A model generated the notes under the pieces. The model saw only the letters and a program-made list of their open reading frames with translations, was not told where the DNA came from and made no database searches. This document shows positions 50,966 to 61,046 of a stretch of 61,046 nt of DNA, one piece after another. Position numbers and translations under genes: made by a program. The DNA comes from Gracilaria domingensis (Eukaryota > Rhodophyta > Florideophyceae > Gracilariales > Gracilariaceae): the NCBI GenBank assembly GCA_022539475.1, contig VCMS01000409.1:18432-79477 (forward strand), written 5' to 3'. The stretch's first letter is position 1; each line of letters starts with the position of its first letter.

Positions 50966-53050
50966 ATGGTGTCGGGCAAGCGCTCGAGCTCTACGAAGTC
51001 TCGCTACGTTGGCTCTGGCTTGCCACCGCGTCTGCGGTCTGTTCCTGAACCCCTACAGGGTGATGGAAAGAAACCCGGAAACCGGAAACAGCCTGTCAAG
51101 TCGTCTGACGCCCCAGTGGCTGGGCCCTCATCTGCTCCTTTGGAGGGCCTTATACCCGCTGTTGCGGCGAAGGATGCGCTCGTAAACGAGTTGGAGACTC
51201 AAGTTCGTGTGCTTGAGGCTCAGACTGCTGTCATGAGGAGTTCTCATGAAGCACTCGTTTCCGAGGTCGACACACTTCGTTTGAAGGTTGACGCAGCCCT
51301 CAACGGAGGTGTATCAGATGATCTACGTATTTTACGGAAAAATGTTAATGCGCTCTTGGAGGTTCTTCAAGGATATCCCAGTTTCACCGAGGAGGTTGAT
51401 ACGAAGTTCATTCGGATCCTTGGCGGTCTTGAGACGTTAGAGGCCACCATCCGTGAGGATGACGGCCCTGCTGCCCCTTCTGCGGGAGTGTCTCGTGGTA
51501 CACGTGACCGGAAGTCCGGGAAGAGTCGCTCTAAGAAGAGGAATGTTGACGAGTATGACTCGGATTTGTCACAGTCTTCTGGTATTTCAAACCGCTCGGC
51601 GCGTTCCTTATCATCGAGCTCGTCAAGTGACGGTGAACCTCGCCCTTGTTCTACGCGTTCGCGGAGTTCTACGTCCACCTATAGTGTTGTTGGTACCCGG
51701 AAACGGTGGCGAAAGCATTCAGGTTTGAGGGAACTAGAGCCGACGAATCCCTTGTTCAAAAGGTTGTTATCTTACCGGTATTACTGTTTGGAAGATTCAA
51801 GTCTGAATCGGAGGCCCCGTGGCACGGGTAAGGTGAAGGACTGCATCAAACGCATGTCCTTATCCTTTCGCAACCAGTTGTTCACTGGGGAGGATCCCAT
51901 TCTAATGTTTGACTTTCTTTCACGCTTTGTAGCGGAAGCTGACATCCTCGGCATGAGTGAGGGGCAAGCTTATGTTGCCTTACCGTATTTTCTACGTGGA
52001 CTCGCTGAAGATCAGTATAACTCTGTAAGAGGTTCATCTCGCGCCTCTGAAGGAGGGGTCACCTGCTGGCCCGAAGCAGTGCAGTATTTGTTGCGCTCGT
52101 ATGCGACAAATACCTCTATCGAGGAAGCAATCACCGCGTTTCGGGAGACGAAACAACGCCCGAAGGAGTCGGAAACCGAGTACTCGGTACGCCTGAATAA
52201 GGCATTCCACCGTTGTGGAAATGTTTACTCGTCAAACGAGCGCTGTACGCTGTTTATCAACGGATTGAATCCGGCTATTCGTACTCTGGTTGCCCAGCGA
52301 CGGGAAGACCGGAAGAAGACTACCTACCTGGAGTTAGTGCAGTACGCGAAGGCGAAGGGAGACGCCTTGCGCGCGCGCACCGGATACCGGCTCTCAACCA
52401 AAGCTTTGCACCTCGAAGGAGGGTCGTCATCAGCTTCACTGCTACCGCAGGACTTTTCTGGCCACGATGTGGATAACTTACATCTCGCACAGGTAGACCT
52501 GGATTCTATCCTGACTACGGAGTTGCCTTACACATCGGAAGCCTCTTCGAAGACGGAAGATGCACTGCTTTACGCAGACCGTCCACGCGTTCGCGGTCCT
52601 CAAGTACCCTATTCAGGGAGTCGTTACCAGCGACCTGGTTGGGTAGACCCGCGAACGGTGAAGTTCCAAGACCCACGGAGCTCCGGAAGACCACCCCTGA
52701 TCTGTTTCACGTGTTACAACCACGGTCATGCAGCTCCGAACTGTAACCTCTCGATGAGGGAAATGCCCACGGTTGTGGCGAATTTTGAAGCGCTGACCCC
52801 CGCCGAACAGGCGTCAGTGCCGGTAACCGCATATCTGGATGCCAAGGCTGAGTACCCCCGTAAGGTTTCTGCTGCAGAATTGGTTGCGTTACTGCACTCT
52901 GGTTCGACCCAGGTCAATGTTTCACTGGCTCAAGCCGAGGAGGCAACCGCTGCTGCGGGTAGTTCTGTCGCTGTTCCACAGGAATCTGTGAAGATGTCTG
53001 CTGCGCAGGACGCCGTTCCCATTAGAACGGATGGAACTCAGTTAAACTGA
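50966..53050 (+). CDS. gypsy Gag polyprotein
   Basis: 694 residues from the ATG at 50966 (MVSGKRSSSTKSRYVGS). N-terminal basic tail, then a coiled coil (ELETQVRVLEAQTAVM), an Arg/Ser-rich acidic linker, and a capsid region with FDFLSRFVAEADILGMSEGQ, LPYFLRGLAEDQY and ETEYSVRLNKAFHRCG, which resembles Ty3/gypsy retrotransposon gag. One CCHC zinc knuckle, CFTCYNHGHAAPNC, lies near 52705-52746. Gag assembles the virus-like particle and the knuckle binds genomic RNA. The ORF ends at TGA 53048-53050, immediately after a slippery heptamer, and is otherwise intact. Confidence 0.85.
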   Translation: MVSGKRSSSTKSRYVGSGLPPRLRSVPEPLQGDGKKPGNRKQPVKSSDAPVAGPSSAPLEGLIPAVAAKDALVNELETQVRVLEAQTAVMRSSHEALVSEVDTLRLKVDAALNGGVSDDLRILRKNVNALLEVLQGYPSFTEEVDTKFIRILGGLETLEATIREDDGPAAPSAGVSRGTRDRKSGKSRSKKRNVDEYDSDLSQSSGISNRSARSLSSSSSSDGEPRPCSTRSRSSTSTYSVVGTRKRWRKHSGLRELEPTNPLFKRLLSYRYYCLEDSSLNRRPRGTGKVKDCIKRMSLSFRNQLFTGEDPILMFDFLSRFVAEADILGMSEGQAYVALPYFLRGLAEDQYNSVRGSSRASEGGVTCWPEAVQYLLRSYATNTSIEEAITAFRETKQRPKESETEYSVRLNKAFHRCGNVYSSNERCTLFINGLNPAIRTLVAQRREDRKKTTYLELVQYAKAKGDALRARTGYRLSTKALHLEGGSSSASLLPQDFSGHDVDNLHLAQVDLDSILTTELPYTSEASSKTEDALLYADRPRVRGPQVPYSGSRYQRPGWVDPRTVKFQDPRSSGRPPLICFTCYNHGHAAPNCNLSMREMPTVVANFEALTPAEQASVPVTAYLDAKAEYPRKVSAAELVALLHSGSTQVNVSLAQAEEATAAAGSSVAVPQESVKMSAAQDAVPIRTDGTQLN
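53041..53047 (+). promoter_or_regulatory. Programmed -1 ribosomal frameshift slippery site
   Basis: In the gag frame the last codons read CAG TTA AAC TGA, so G TTA AAC is in the X XXY YYZ-like register. GUUAAAC is a known functional slippery heptamer in arterivirus frameshifting. Slipping back one base gives GTT AAA CTG, and this frame is exactly the pol frame, open from here to the protease. A downstream structure was not folded. Confidence 0.7.
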
Positions 53051-56000
53051 GTGCGGGAGTCTCCAATGGAGAGGCGCCCGAGTCGAGGTTTACGGCGCCC
53101 GAGGCGTCACCGCCTCGCTCCCAGGTCAAAATCCTTCCGAAGAAACAGACCGTCTTAGACGTGGACTCTACCACCATCGGTGTGTTACGTCGCCCATGGA
53201 TACGGTTCAGGAACAACCGGATCCCGGATCGAGTCATGGTGCTGGCCAAGCGAAACTACAAGATGTTTGCTGACCTTGGCCTATCCACCCAGTATATGGT
53301 GCGTCATCTCTCTGTCTTGGATACAGGTGCTGGCCCCAACTTCATTGTTGAGTCGTTACTACCGCCGGAAGTCCGTTGTCGAATCCGCTATGGACCCGCC
53401 ATGGACGTGGCAGATGCTAACAATAACCCGTTACAAACGGCTGGAATGGTTTCACTGATTGTCAGGATTGGTAACTGCATCGAGCAGGTAGAATTCATCG
53501 TCTGCAAGACACTCGCTGCCCCTGTCATTCTAAGGTGTGACTTCTGCGACAGATATGTCGAACCCATACGACCGCGTGCGCGTGAAGTGGAAATGGGAGA
53601 TGGTTCGGTTGTACCGATTGTTCGTCGCTCATTACGCCGAGCGTCAGCTAAGCTGGTACCACTACCCGCTCCTCTACAGGATTCCTCACCTCTGAAGGAG
53701 TCGCCGAAGCTCCGCGTAGCGCGTGCAATTTTTATTCCGCCAGAATCCCAGGTTTGGGTTGATGTTACTGCTGCAACGCGTGGTTTACGGGTTGTTCAAC
53801 CATTGAACTCGTTATACGAGAAGTATCAGGTCGCGTTGGCGAACGGGGTTGTTCAAATCAACAGCGAACACCCCTTTCGGGTTCTGTTAGCCAACTTTGG
53901 CAAGAAACCCCAGTATCTGGTGAAGAACCAAGTAATTGGAACTGTACTACCGCACCCGACGGCGCTTATCCCTACAAAGGTGGCTGCCGCCGAGATGCTC
54001 TGGATTGCTGAAGAACGCACTGGTTTGCTTCCACCTAAGGAGGGGGAGGGAGAATCGTCTCGCTCGTCCGCGTCGGACCCGTCTCAGACGGTTGAACACA
54101 CGAATGACTCGGAAGTTAGCACCGTTCCTACGAGTTATGGCAAGACTGACCCTATCAAGGAGTTAGAAGAATTGAATCTCGGTCATGTACCGGTTTTACA
54201 CCGTGAGAAGTTGCGCAACATGTTGCGAGAGTTTACACCAATGTGGGATGGTTCCTTCGGAGAGGTTTCAACTACGGAACACCGGATTGACCTCCTGCCG
54301 GAGACCAAGCCGATTGCTCAGCACCCTTACAGGGCAGGCCCGAAAGCACGGGAAGAGGAAGAGTTCTAGATCAACAAAATGCTCCGCGCTGGCGTGATAG
54401 AACCGGCTCAATCGCCGTGGGCATCTCCAGTTGTACTGGCTCCGAAATCCGATGGGTTCTGGCGCTTTTGTATCGACTATCGTCGCTTGAACGATGTCAC
54501 AGTCAAAGACGTGTACCCTATACCTCGTATGGACGAGTATATCGACTCGCTTGGCGATGCTACTGTGTTTTCCACTTTGGATGCAAACTGGGGATACTGG
54601 CAAGTACCAGTTAGACCGAAAGACCGTGACAAGACCGCGTTTACCTCTCATTCAGGGTTTTACCGCTTTAAGCGTATGCCGTTCGGATCAACGAACGCCC
54701 TCGCTACGTTTCAGCGTGCTCTGGACATTTTGTTAGCTCGCTTCAAATGGCGGAGTTGCTTGGTATACCTCGATGACATCATCGTGTTTTCCAACAGTTT
54801 GGACGATCACCTCGAACATGTTCGGGAGATAATGACCGCTTTGCGGGATGCTGGAATTACTCTCAAATTGAGGAAGTGTGAGTTTTTCACTGACTCACTG
54901 AAGTATCTGGGCCATGTCATACGTCCAGGACGGTTACTGATCGAGGAAGCTCGCGCGAAGTCCCTCAAAGAGGCAAAGCACCCCACTACACAGACAGAGC
55001 TACGCTCCTTTCTGGGGCTATGCAACGTTTATAGACGATTCATTTCTCGCTTCGCGAAGATCGCGGGACCGCTCAACGAACTTCTGAAGAAGGGACAACC
55101 GCCCAAATTGGAACCACTTACCCCCACGCAATTGGAGGCTTTCAACTCTCTTAAACAGGCTGTTACTACGGCACCCGTGTTAGCGTTGCCGAAGAACGAG
55201 TTGCCGTACACCGTGGATACGGATTCGAGCGATTACCAGATTGGCTGTGCTCTTTTTCAGACTACACCCGAAGGGGAACGCAAACCAATTGGATATTGGT
55301 CTCGTACACTCAACGTGCACGAGCGCAATTACTCGGTATCCGAGAAGGAGTGTCTCGCCATGGTATGGGCTTTGCAGACTCTACGACCATATCTTATGGG
55401 TGTGCACTTTACCGTCAATACGGATCATTCCGCATTGCGTTGGTTAATGTCAGTCACGGAGCCTTCCGGACGCTTAATGCGTTGGCGTCTTCGGCTTGCC
55501 GAGTTTGACTACGAGGTCACCCTTAAGAAGGGTTGTTTGAACGCGCAAGAGGATGCTCTTTCACGTTTAGGAACGGAAGGTGAAGCTTTACCCGTCGATG
55601 ACGAGGATGTAGATATCCCCTGTTTCCTCATGGAGGAGGGTGACGAAGACTACGACATCGTGTCAGACGACATCTGTGATGATTTGCTCGTCGCAGACGG
55701 TGAAGACCCCGAATCCAGTACATTCGTCCCCATTACTCCAGAAGAGCTGGTGCGGGAACAGCAATCTGACCCGTTCTGTACGAGGATACGCGCCCAAATT
55801 AATGGTGGTGCTAACATCCCGTTCGGGGTCAACACACAAGTTTACCTCGTCAGAGTGGTTCTTTCTACCCCACAGACTGTGGTCCCTCACTCCTTACAAA
55901 CAAGGGTATTGCATCTCTCGCATCACTCGCGGATGGCTTCCCATCCGGGTGCTAAGCGGTTATACATGACACTGCGTCGGGATTTCTACTGGCCCGCGTT

Positions 56001-58578
56001 AGCGTTGGACTGCTACACCACCGTGAAGGCGTGCACACATTGTGCTCGCGAGCGAGTTAAACAGCGTCGCCATGCGAAGAAACTAACACTTTTCCCCGCA
56101 AGGGCGCCGTTGGAGTTTATTGCCATCGATATACTCGGTGAGTTCTTGCGTACTTCCCGAGGAAATCGGTTCTTACTCGTTATTACGGATAGATTCAGTA
56201 AGCTAGTCCGGACAGTTCCGTTGAAGTCGATTACAGCACGTAGTGTTGCGGAGGCATTCGTTCGACATTGGGTTTACTACAGTCCCCCGGTCAATCTCCT
56301 TTCGGATAATGGTCCGCAGTTTACTGCGCGTTTCTTCCAGGATGTCTGTCGGATACTCGACGTGAAGAATCTCTTCACGACGACGTATCATCCCCAATGC
56401 AATGGGCAAGTCGAACGGTTTAACCGGACAATGCTCTCCGCGTTGCGGGCTTATACTGTTGAACACCCGAAAACATGGGATCTCTACACGGATACCGTGA
56501 CGTACGCGTATAATACGCAAGTTCACAGAGTAACTGGTTTATCGCCCTTTGAGCTCGTGCTCTCACGGACACCACCGCCAGTTGCGGTCGAACCATCAGC
56601 AAAGCTGGATACGTCACCGTCAATACGGTATCACTACTTGAAATGGAAGCAGTGATTATCCGCAATGGTACCTGTCGCCAGGTCTTCAATGGCGAAAGCA
56701 CAACACGCTTACAAGCGGAGCTTTGATGCCCGGGTACGGAGACCACTACCGCCACTGAAAGTGGGAAACCTCGCCTTTGTCAGGAAGGAGTACTACAAAC
56801 CTGAAAAGGAGCGGCGCCACAAGCTTTCACCCATCGCTGATGGTCCATACCGCGTTATTAGCGTGAACACGGACACAGTCGTACTGGAAGCTGGCGACGC
56901 TCATAAGCGTTTCTCCCGCGATCGCGTTGTGCAGGGCCCAACCGTGCACACGGAAGTAGTTTCGGATTCACAGCAGGAAGCTGGACAGACACAGAACCGA
57001 GAATTCTCGTCGCAGAACACTACACCTACTGTGGGGCTTCGCAACCCTGCAAGGGGTCTCGCAGAGGTACCGATTATATCGTCCCAAGCCGAGATATCGG
57101 AACATACACCGCTGGTGAAATCGCGTTTCACAGCGTCTATTACAGCGTCAACAGACGTGATGACTGCTCCCCGTAACGCTCCACCTAAGGAGGGTGAGGA
57201 GGATTCACGCGTCGTCGCGGAGAGTGAGTCACCGGTGTCGTTACCGTCGCAGCACCGTGATTCACGGGAAGATAATGAAGAGGAGGCGGAGTCGCCTCAG
57301 GACACCGTCGAAGACGTAGTTGCTACGGACAACACTGTCAGTGGGAAGGATCACCCGCTATCGCGTGTTGAGGCCGCGAAGGACGCGCTGCAGTCTGCCG
57401 CTGTCGTGCAGAACTCCGCGGAGGATGCACAACCTTCTACGAAGGATCGAGACCTTTCGGAAGGATACCGCACGCAACGAACGGACTCGAGGCTGTCCCA
57501 GGATACTGGTATCGCTCACCCGCTTGGGGAATTGTCGCCAGAACACGTGTCCATCGTCTCGTCGACGCAGGACGCGGAGCATGCTCTCGTTCACGACGTC
57601 ACCTCGGCAAGGCCGGAAGTTGATCAAGAACACTCGACTTCTCGGCAGAGTGAGGCTACAGCGAAGCTGCATACTGTATCACGGAGTATTCCGGACGCGC
57701 AGTCGCCGCAAACCGTCGCTGACGACCGCCACATACCGCCCTCGCGGGCGCGCACTAAGGAAGTCACGGCAGATCCCGGTACCTTAGACACTGCAGAGCA
57801 GGAAGAAGAGGAGACGCTCGCTGAAGCGAAGATCACACACCCCGGTTCGGGTAATGGTAGTGTACCGTTGCACCCAGCCGTGGGAAAGTTGCAAGTCGCA
57901 CGTCATGACGTTTCGCTAAGTCATGACGGCGCACCGCTCGTTGGAGATAAGGATTACAGCCCTGATTTAAGGAAAACGCACACTGCAGCTGCAGGAGCGC
58001 TTGCGCACCACAAATCTTGGGGCGCGCAGCGCGCGCCACACAATGGGCCAATCACAGCTCGTGGCAGTGCCACCACCGCGAACCGTCGCGTGTCGTCACG
58101 TGAACCGGCACGTGCCGTGGTGAACAATCGGCCTCCGCGTCCGCCTTCACCGTCAGGGCGGGAACTACCGCGTGAACTAGCCGTTCGCGGACCCGCCGAA
58201 GCGGCGAAGCCGCTTGAAGAAGCCCGGAAACGGGAAACGAACACTCAGCAGAGGGCAATTCTACCGCCGAAGGCGTCAGGAGAAACTCACAGCACCGCTG
58301 GTGACGAAGTGACGGCACCGCCGCAGCGCGCTGACCACCCTTCGCAGGAAGAGCTCAACCGGGGCGTATACTCGAAAGAGTTCGTCGTAGACCACATCGT
58401 GGGACACAGTTGGAACCCGAAGGGGTATGTTCAGTACCAGGTACGCTGGTATGGCTATCCGCCGTCGCGGGATTCGGACGGACCCGTGGAGCACTTACCC
58501 CGATCGAAGATCGTGCAGTACCATCGTCGAACTAACACGGCGTTGCCGGCTAACCTACATCAAGCGATGGTCGGATAA
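53041..58578 (+). pseudogene. gypsy Pol: protease, RT, RNase H, integrase, chromodomain (two in-frame stops)
   Basis: One reading frame from the slip site to TAA/TGA-free 58578, broken only by TAG at 54367-54369 (EEEF*INKMLRAG) and TGA at 56653-56655 (KWKQ*LSA). Protease: LSVLDTGAGPNFI near 53320. RT: AGVIEPAQSPWASPVVL, and the YLDDIIVFS active site near 54765. RNase H: TVDTDSSDYQIGCALF. Integrase: a zinc domain (HLSHHS ... CTHCAR), then AIDILGEF, LLSDNGPQF and CNGQVERFNR, giving a DDE triad. A low-complexity acidic/Ser stretch of about 470 residues follows, then a chromodomain (58376-58530: VVDHIVGHSWN, VQYQVRWYGYPPSRD). Both stops can be C-to-T changes (CAG or CGA), so the copy is recently disabled or suppressed. 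Confidence 0.9.
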
Positions 58579-59052
58579 CACACGTCGTTGGAGACGGAGG
58601 CTTATCGCGTACCGCGCACGGACGGTCCTACGAACGACAAAACTCAATCGAGGAACACTGCGACAATCTCCAGAGGAGTACTGTACCGCTACTCGCGTGG
58701 TGAGGAGACACTCTATGGAGAGGAAAGCTGAAGTTCGAACAGTTATGCCCTCAGGAAGAGGAGACGATAGATACACTCGAAAGAGGAAGAAGACTCTATG
58801 AAGAGAAAATGAAGCTCAGAAGAGAAAGAAGAACTCTATGAAGAGGAAATGGAAACTCGTAAGAAGAAGATTACCTCGAAAGGGAGAACGTATGAAGTAT
58901 GTACCTTGAGAAAGGGAAGAAGCCTTGAATTCAAGACAAGTCACAGTTTTACTGGTTATCGTAACTATGTTGCGGCTCGCTACTCGAGCCCACAACTGCC
59001 TAGCTAATGGGTATTACCGAGGGGGGACTCCATGGAGGAGAAGTTGCACGAG
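58579..59052. other. Purine-rich spacer between pol and the antisense ORF
   Basis: Around 58720-58920 the plus strand is a run of gaagagaaa/gaagaag-type purine repeats with aactctatgaagag repeated. It may be a second polypurine primer site or only low complexity. No ORF is supported. Confidence 0.5.
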
Positions 59053-60659
59053 TTACTCGGAACCAGGCTGATTGTTCGCGTTCGCGAGCTGCGCAAGGAG
59101 AGCATCGCGCATTTGCGAAACGTCCGCCGACGCCGCGTCGGAAGCACCAGCCTCGCTGAGGAACTGAGCAATCACGGCAGCCCGTACTTCATCAGAGATA
59201 CCCGCGTTCGCGGCTTCGTTCGGCGCAGCCGACGCCGCCATCGCAGAATGGGCAGCACTCTCCCCTGGAGTCGAGACAACCACTGGTGTCGGTACAGAAA
59301 CCGCTTGAGACGCAGAAGGAACATTCACCGGGCTCGACAAGGCCGCGTTAGCACCCGCTTGGGGACCTGGCACTGCTGAAGCAAGTATTGTCCCATCCAC
59401 CGGAGCTGCCGCAAAGTCGTCGTCGCTGTACTCGTCACCGTCATCGGGAGCGTCGTCAACCATGATGTTATGGTCCCCAACAGGGTGGAAGAACTCATCA
59501 GTTATGATGAAGCCCGTAGGGTGCCCCGGAGGGATGACTCGCCGCAAGCGCGGGGGAATGAACCACAGTCGATACTGGTCATATACCTCGTTGAGGAGAT
59601 ACACCGCTGTTCGCGCCGCCCACTCCGTGAGGACAACGCTCCACCATCCCGTAAACGGGTTTGTCACGAGCCTACTACCCACATACGTGAGACAGGGGGG
59701 GAGTTCCACGTAACAGCCACGGCAGACCTCCACGGACGCCCACACAAAGGGGAGAGGAACATATCTCCCACGCATGTGGCGCGGACGAATCCGGTTTGAC
59801 TCCGTGTTTTGATACGAGATAAGGTAACCCCATCGGGAGCGGGCACGTCGTTCGGGACGGATCATTGTTTGAAGGTAGTTGGACCGCTGCACGCGTGGGA
59901 GATATCGAAATTCTGGACGCAGAAACGGACGGGTCCAGCACAGGAGATCCTGGTGAACGGGGACGTTCTGGTAACGCTCCACCACACCGGCGAGCCGGGC
60001 CAGATTCTCTCCATATTGGATTTCGCCGAGTGTTCGGAAGAAGGCCACGTCGAAACGGAAGTTCGCCGGAATCGGGCGCTCTGAGTACGTGCGAAACATT
60101 CGCATGTGCGCTACGCGAACCATGGCCGCCCGGGCGGAGTTGTGCGACTGACCACGATGGTGGACGAGCGCGTTGGTAGGCACGGTAATCCGGTAATGCC
60201 AGTCGAACCTCACCGTCATCCAGACTTGCACGCCTCCTGGGAGGTGACCACTGCCATCGGCATAGGCCTCGACGAGGGAACGATTAGTCACACCTTGCGG
60301 ATGAAACCACGGAGCCCGTAAAAACGGTGTGAGATTGCTGCGAGGGTCGACGTTGTCGAGTTCGTGATACGACGTCCACGCGCCCGCATGCGAGTTGACT
60401 ATCGGTTGGACCGGGACAGCAGGAGCGATCCAGTTCCACTGCGGTACAGATGCCGGGGGGGAAGTTGACCACCCGTTTGGGGAAGAGGCGCCGTGTGAAA
60501 TCTCGGATTGACCGGTTGCGGGAACGGAACTCCAGCGGAAGACGGCTGTGAGAGAGGCACTCCAGAGGAGGAAGGGTGTGAAGGCCCAGCGAAACCGCCA
60601 ACGTGTTGGTTCTGAGACCCGCCAGGCGGTTGGTTGCTACCCTGATTCGGGTTCGGCAT
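59053..60659 (-). CDS. Antisense ORF inside the gypsy element, unknown function
   Basis: Read opposite to gag-pol, between pol and the 3' LTR. The N-terminal part starts at MPNPNQGSNQPPGGSQNQHV (60659) and is Gly/Pro/Ser-rich. A one-base shift in a G7 run (60455-60461) links it to SVPQWNWIAPAVPVQPIV, and that frame runs without a stop to TAA at 59053. Joined length is about 535 residues. The middle looks globular and Arg/aromatic-rich (VWMTVRFDWHYRITVP, RRARSRWGYLISYQN, FTGWWSVVLTEWAARTAVY). The C-terminus is acidic then Ala/Ser-rich. The codon pattern and lack of stops over 400 codons argue against chance. No domain family is recognised. Some plant gypsy elements carry antisense ORFs in this position, with proposed regulatory roles. 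Confidence 0.6.
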
Positions 60660-60885
60660 CGCAGGAAGCGCGCGAGGAAGAGAATAAAAGCGCTGGAAGC
60701 GAGAGAGAAGGGAGAGCGCGCCGAGGTATCGGAGGAGACACAACCGCAGTACGCGTGGAGAGGGGTTGACCGGAGTCGCCGTTAGAAGAGACCGGGGAGG
60801 CCGGATTGGAGACCGTCATGCCAACATGCTTAAATACACTCCAGAGGAGGAAAGCGAAACCGCTCGCCGGGTCGTCTCGCACCCT

Positions 60886-60898
60886 AAGAAGGGGGAAA
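60886..60898 (+). promoter_or_regulatory. Polypurine tract for plus-strand priming
   Basis: AAGAAGGGGGAAA lies directly against the TG of the 3' LTR, the position required for second-strand DNA synthesis in LTR elements. Confidence 0.8.
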
Positions 60899-61046
60899 TG
60901 TAGTGCAACGCGATTGCGACACTCCCTCGCTGATGCGATTCATAACATGCACGGCGATGCCGGGAGGTGGTGGCACACAGTATGAGTAACTGGTGAGATC
61001 AGCCCATTCTTGGGTATACTTAATATAGAATTAGTGTTACGAGTGC
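60899..61046 (+). repeat. 3' LTR, first 148 bp (truncated by window end)
   Basis: It starts TGTAGTGCAACGCG and matches 49711-49860 with three substitutions (within 60918-60930) and two one-base deletions near the end. The rest lies outside the window. Confidence 0.95.

Larger units (their letters stand above)
49711..61046 (+). mobile_element. Ty3/gypsy chromodomain retrotransposon, nearly full length (3' LTR cut by window end)
   Basis: Structure in order: 5' LTR starting TGTAGTGCAACGCG, gag, -1 slippery site, protease - RT - RNase H - integrase - chromodomain, an antisense ORF, a polypurine tract, and a 3' LTR that runs off the window. RT-RH-IN order and the terminal chromodomain place it with chromoviruses, whose chromodomain can direct insertion to marked chromatin. 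The two LTR starts differ by three substitutions and two one-base gaps over 148 bp, so the copy is not brand new. Target-site duplication cannot be checked. Confidence 0.9.

Noticed and set aside
787..54369. TAG codons inside several conserved frames (OYE, methyltransferase, SET, gypsy pol, WD40), suggesting TAG reassignment
   Set aside because: The aligned residue differs from case to case (Trp in WD40, probably Gln/Lys/Glu in pol and SET, Asp-like in OYE). Most of these frames also carry frameshifts or TGA stops. The RPE fragment ends naturally at TAG.

Overview
This window looks like eukaryotic nuclear DNA, most plausibly from a red alga or another protist with compact, intron-poor genes. 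The evidence is long uninterrupted ORFs on both strands, TATA-like boxes, a chromodomain Ty3/gypsy retroelement, a Ty1/copia relic, four classes of eukaryotic cut-and-paste transposase, and no operons or Shine-Dalgarno sites. The lineage is inferred from style and not proven. One scaffold gap (589 N) lies at 22004-22592.

Layout. 1-909: decayed Old Yellow Enzyme gene (minus). 1609-8467: papain-fold peptidase-like protein, a basic Lys/Ser-rich protein and a CACTA/Tnp2 transposase, perhaps one element. 8468-11188: no convincing gene. 11189-16559: host-like genes, namely a coiled-coil protein, the 3' end of ribulose-phosphate 3-epimerase, a ketopantoate-reductase-like protein, and a convergent pair of HAD phosphatase paralogues of which one has lost its catalytic Asp. 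16893-27929: a chromatin/DNA-modification block with a 2OG-Fe(II) dioxygenase-like protein and a ParB-like protein (minus), a 0.7-kb foldback palindrome, the gap, then on the plus strand an HMG-box-like protein, a prokaryote-type DNA N6A/N4C methyltransferase running directly into a SET domain, and a coiled-coil protein. 28013-31562: Plavaka-type transposase split by a repeat block. 31563-33709: hairpins and tandem repeats. 33710-38623: decayed copia element carrying a MITE. 39505-40164: unknown ORF. 41020-42615: pogo-like DDE_1 transposase lacking its first Asp. 44189-45436: PIF/Harbinger transposase with an intact triad. 45919-46540: WD40 pseudogene. 48517-49710: unknown gene cut by an LTR. 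49711-61046: a nearly full-length Ty3/gypsy element with gag, a -1 slippery site, pol with two in-frame stops, a chromodomain, an antisense ORF between pol and the 3' LTR, a polypurine tract and a 3' LTR cut off by the window end.

The strongest candidate for something undescribed is the 16.9-27.9 kb block. A bacterial/phage-type DNA methyltransferase is joined to a histone-methyltransferase (SET) domain, and beside it sit a ParB-like protein, a putative 2OG dioxygenase and an HMG-box-like protein, arranged around a large cruciform-forming repeat whose palindrome loop has flipped between copies. The methyltransferase-SET copy is damaged (one frameshift, two TAG codons), so it is a relic or needs sequence correction. 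The second candidate is the gypsy element, which combines a textbook slippery heptamer with an antisense gene.
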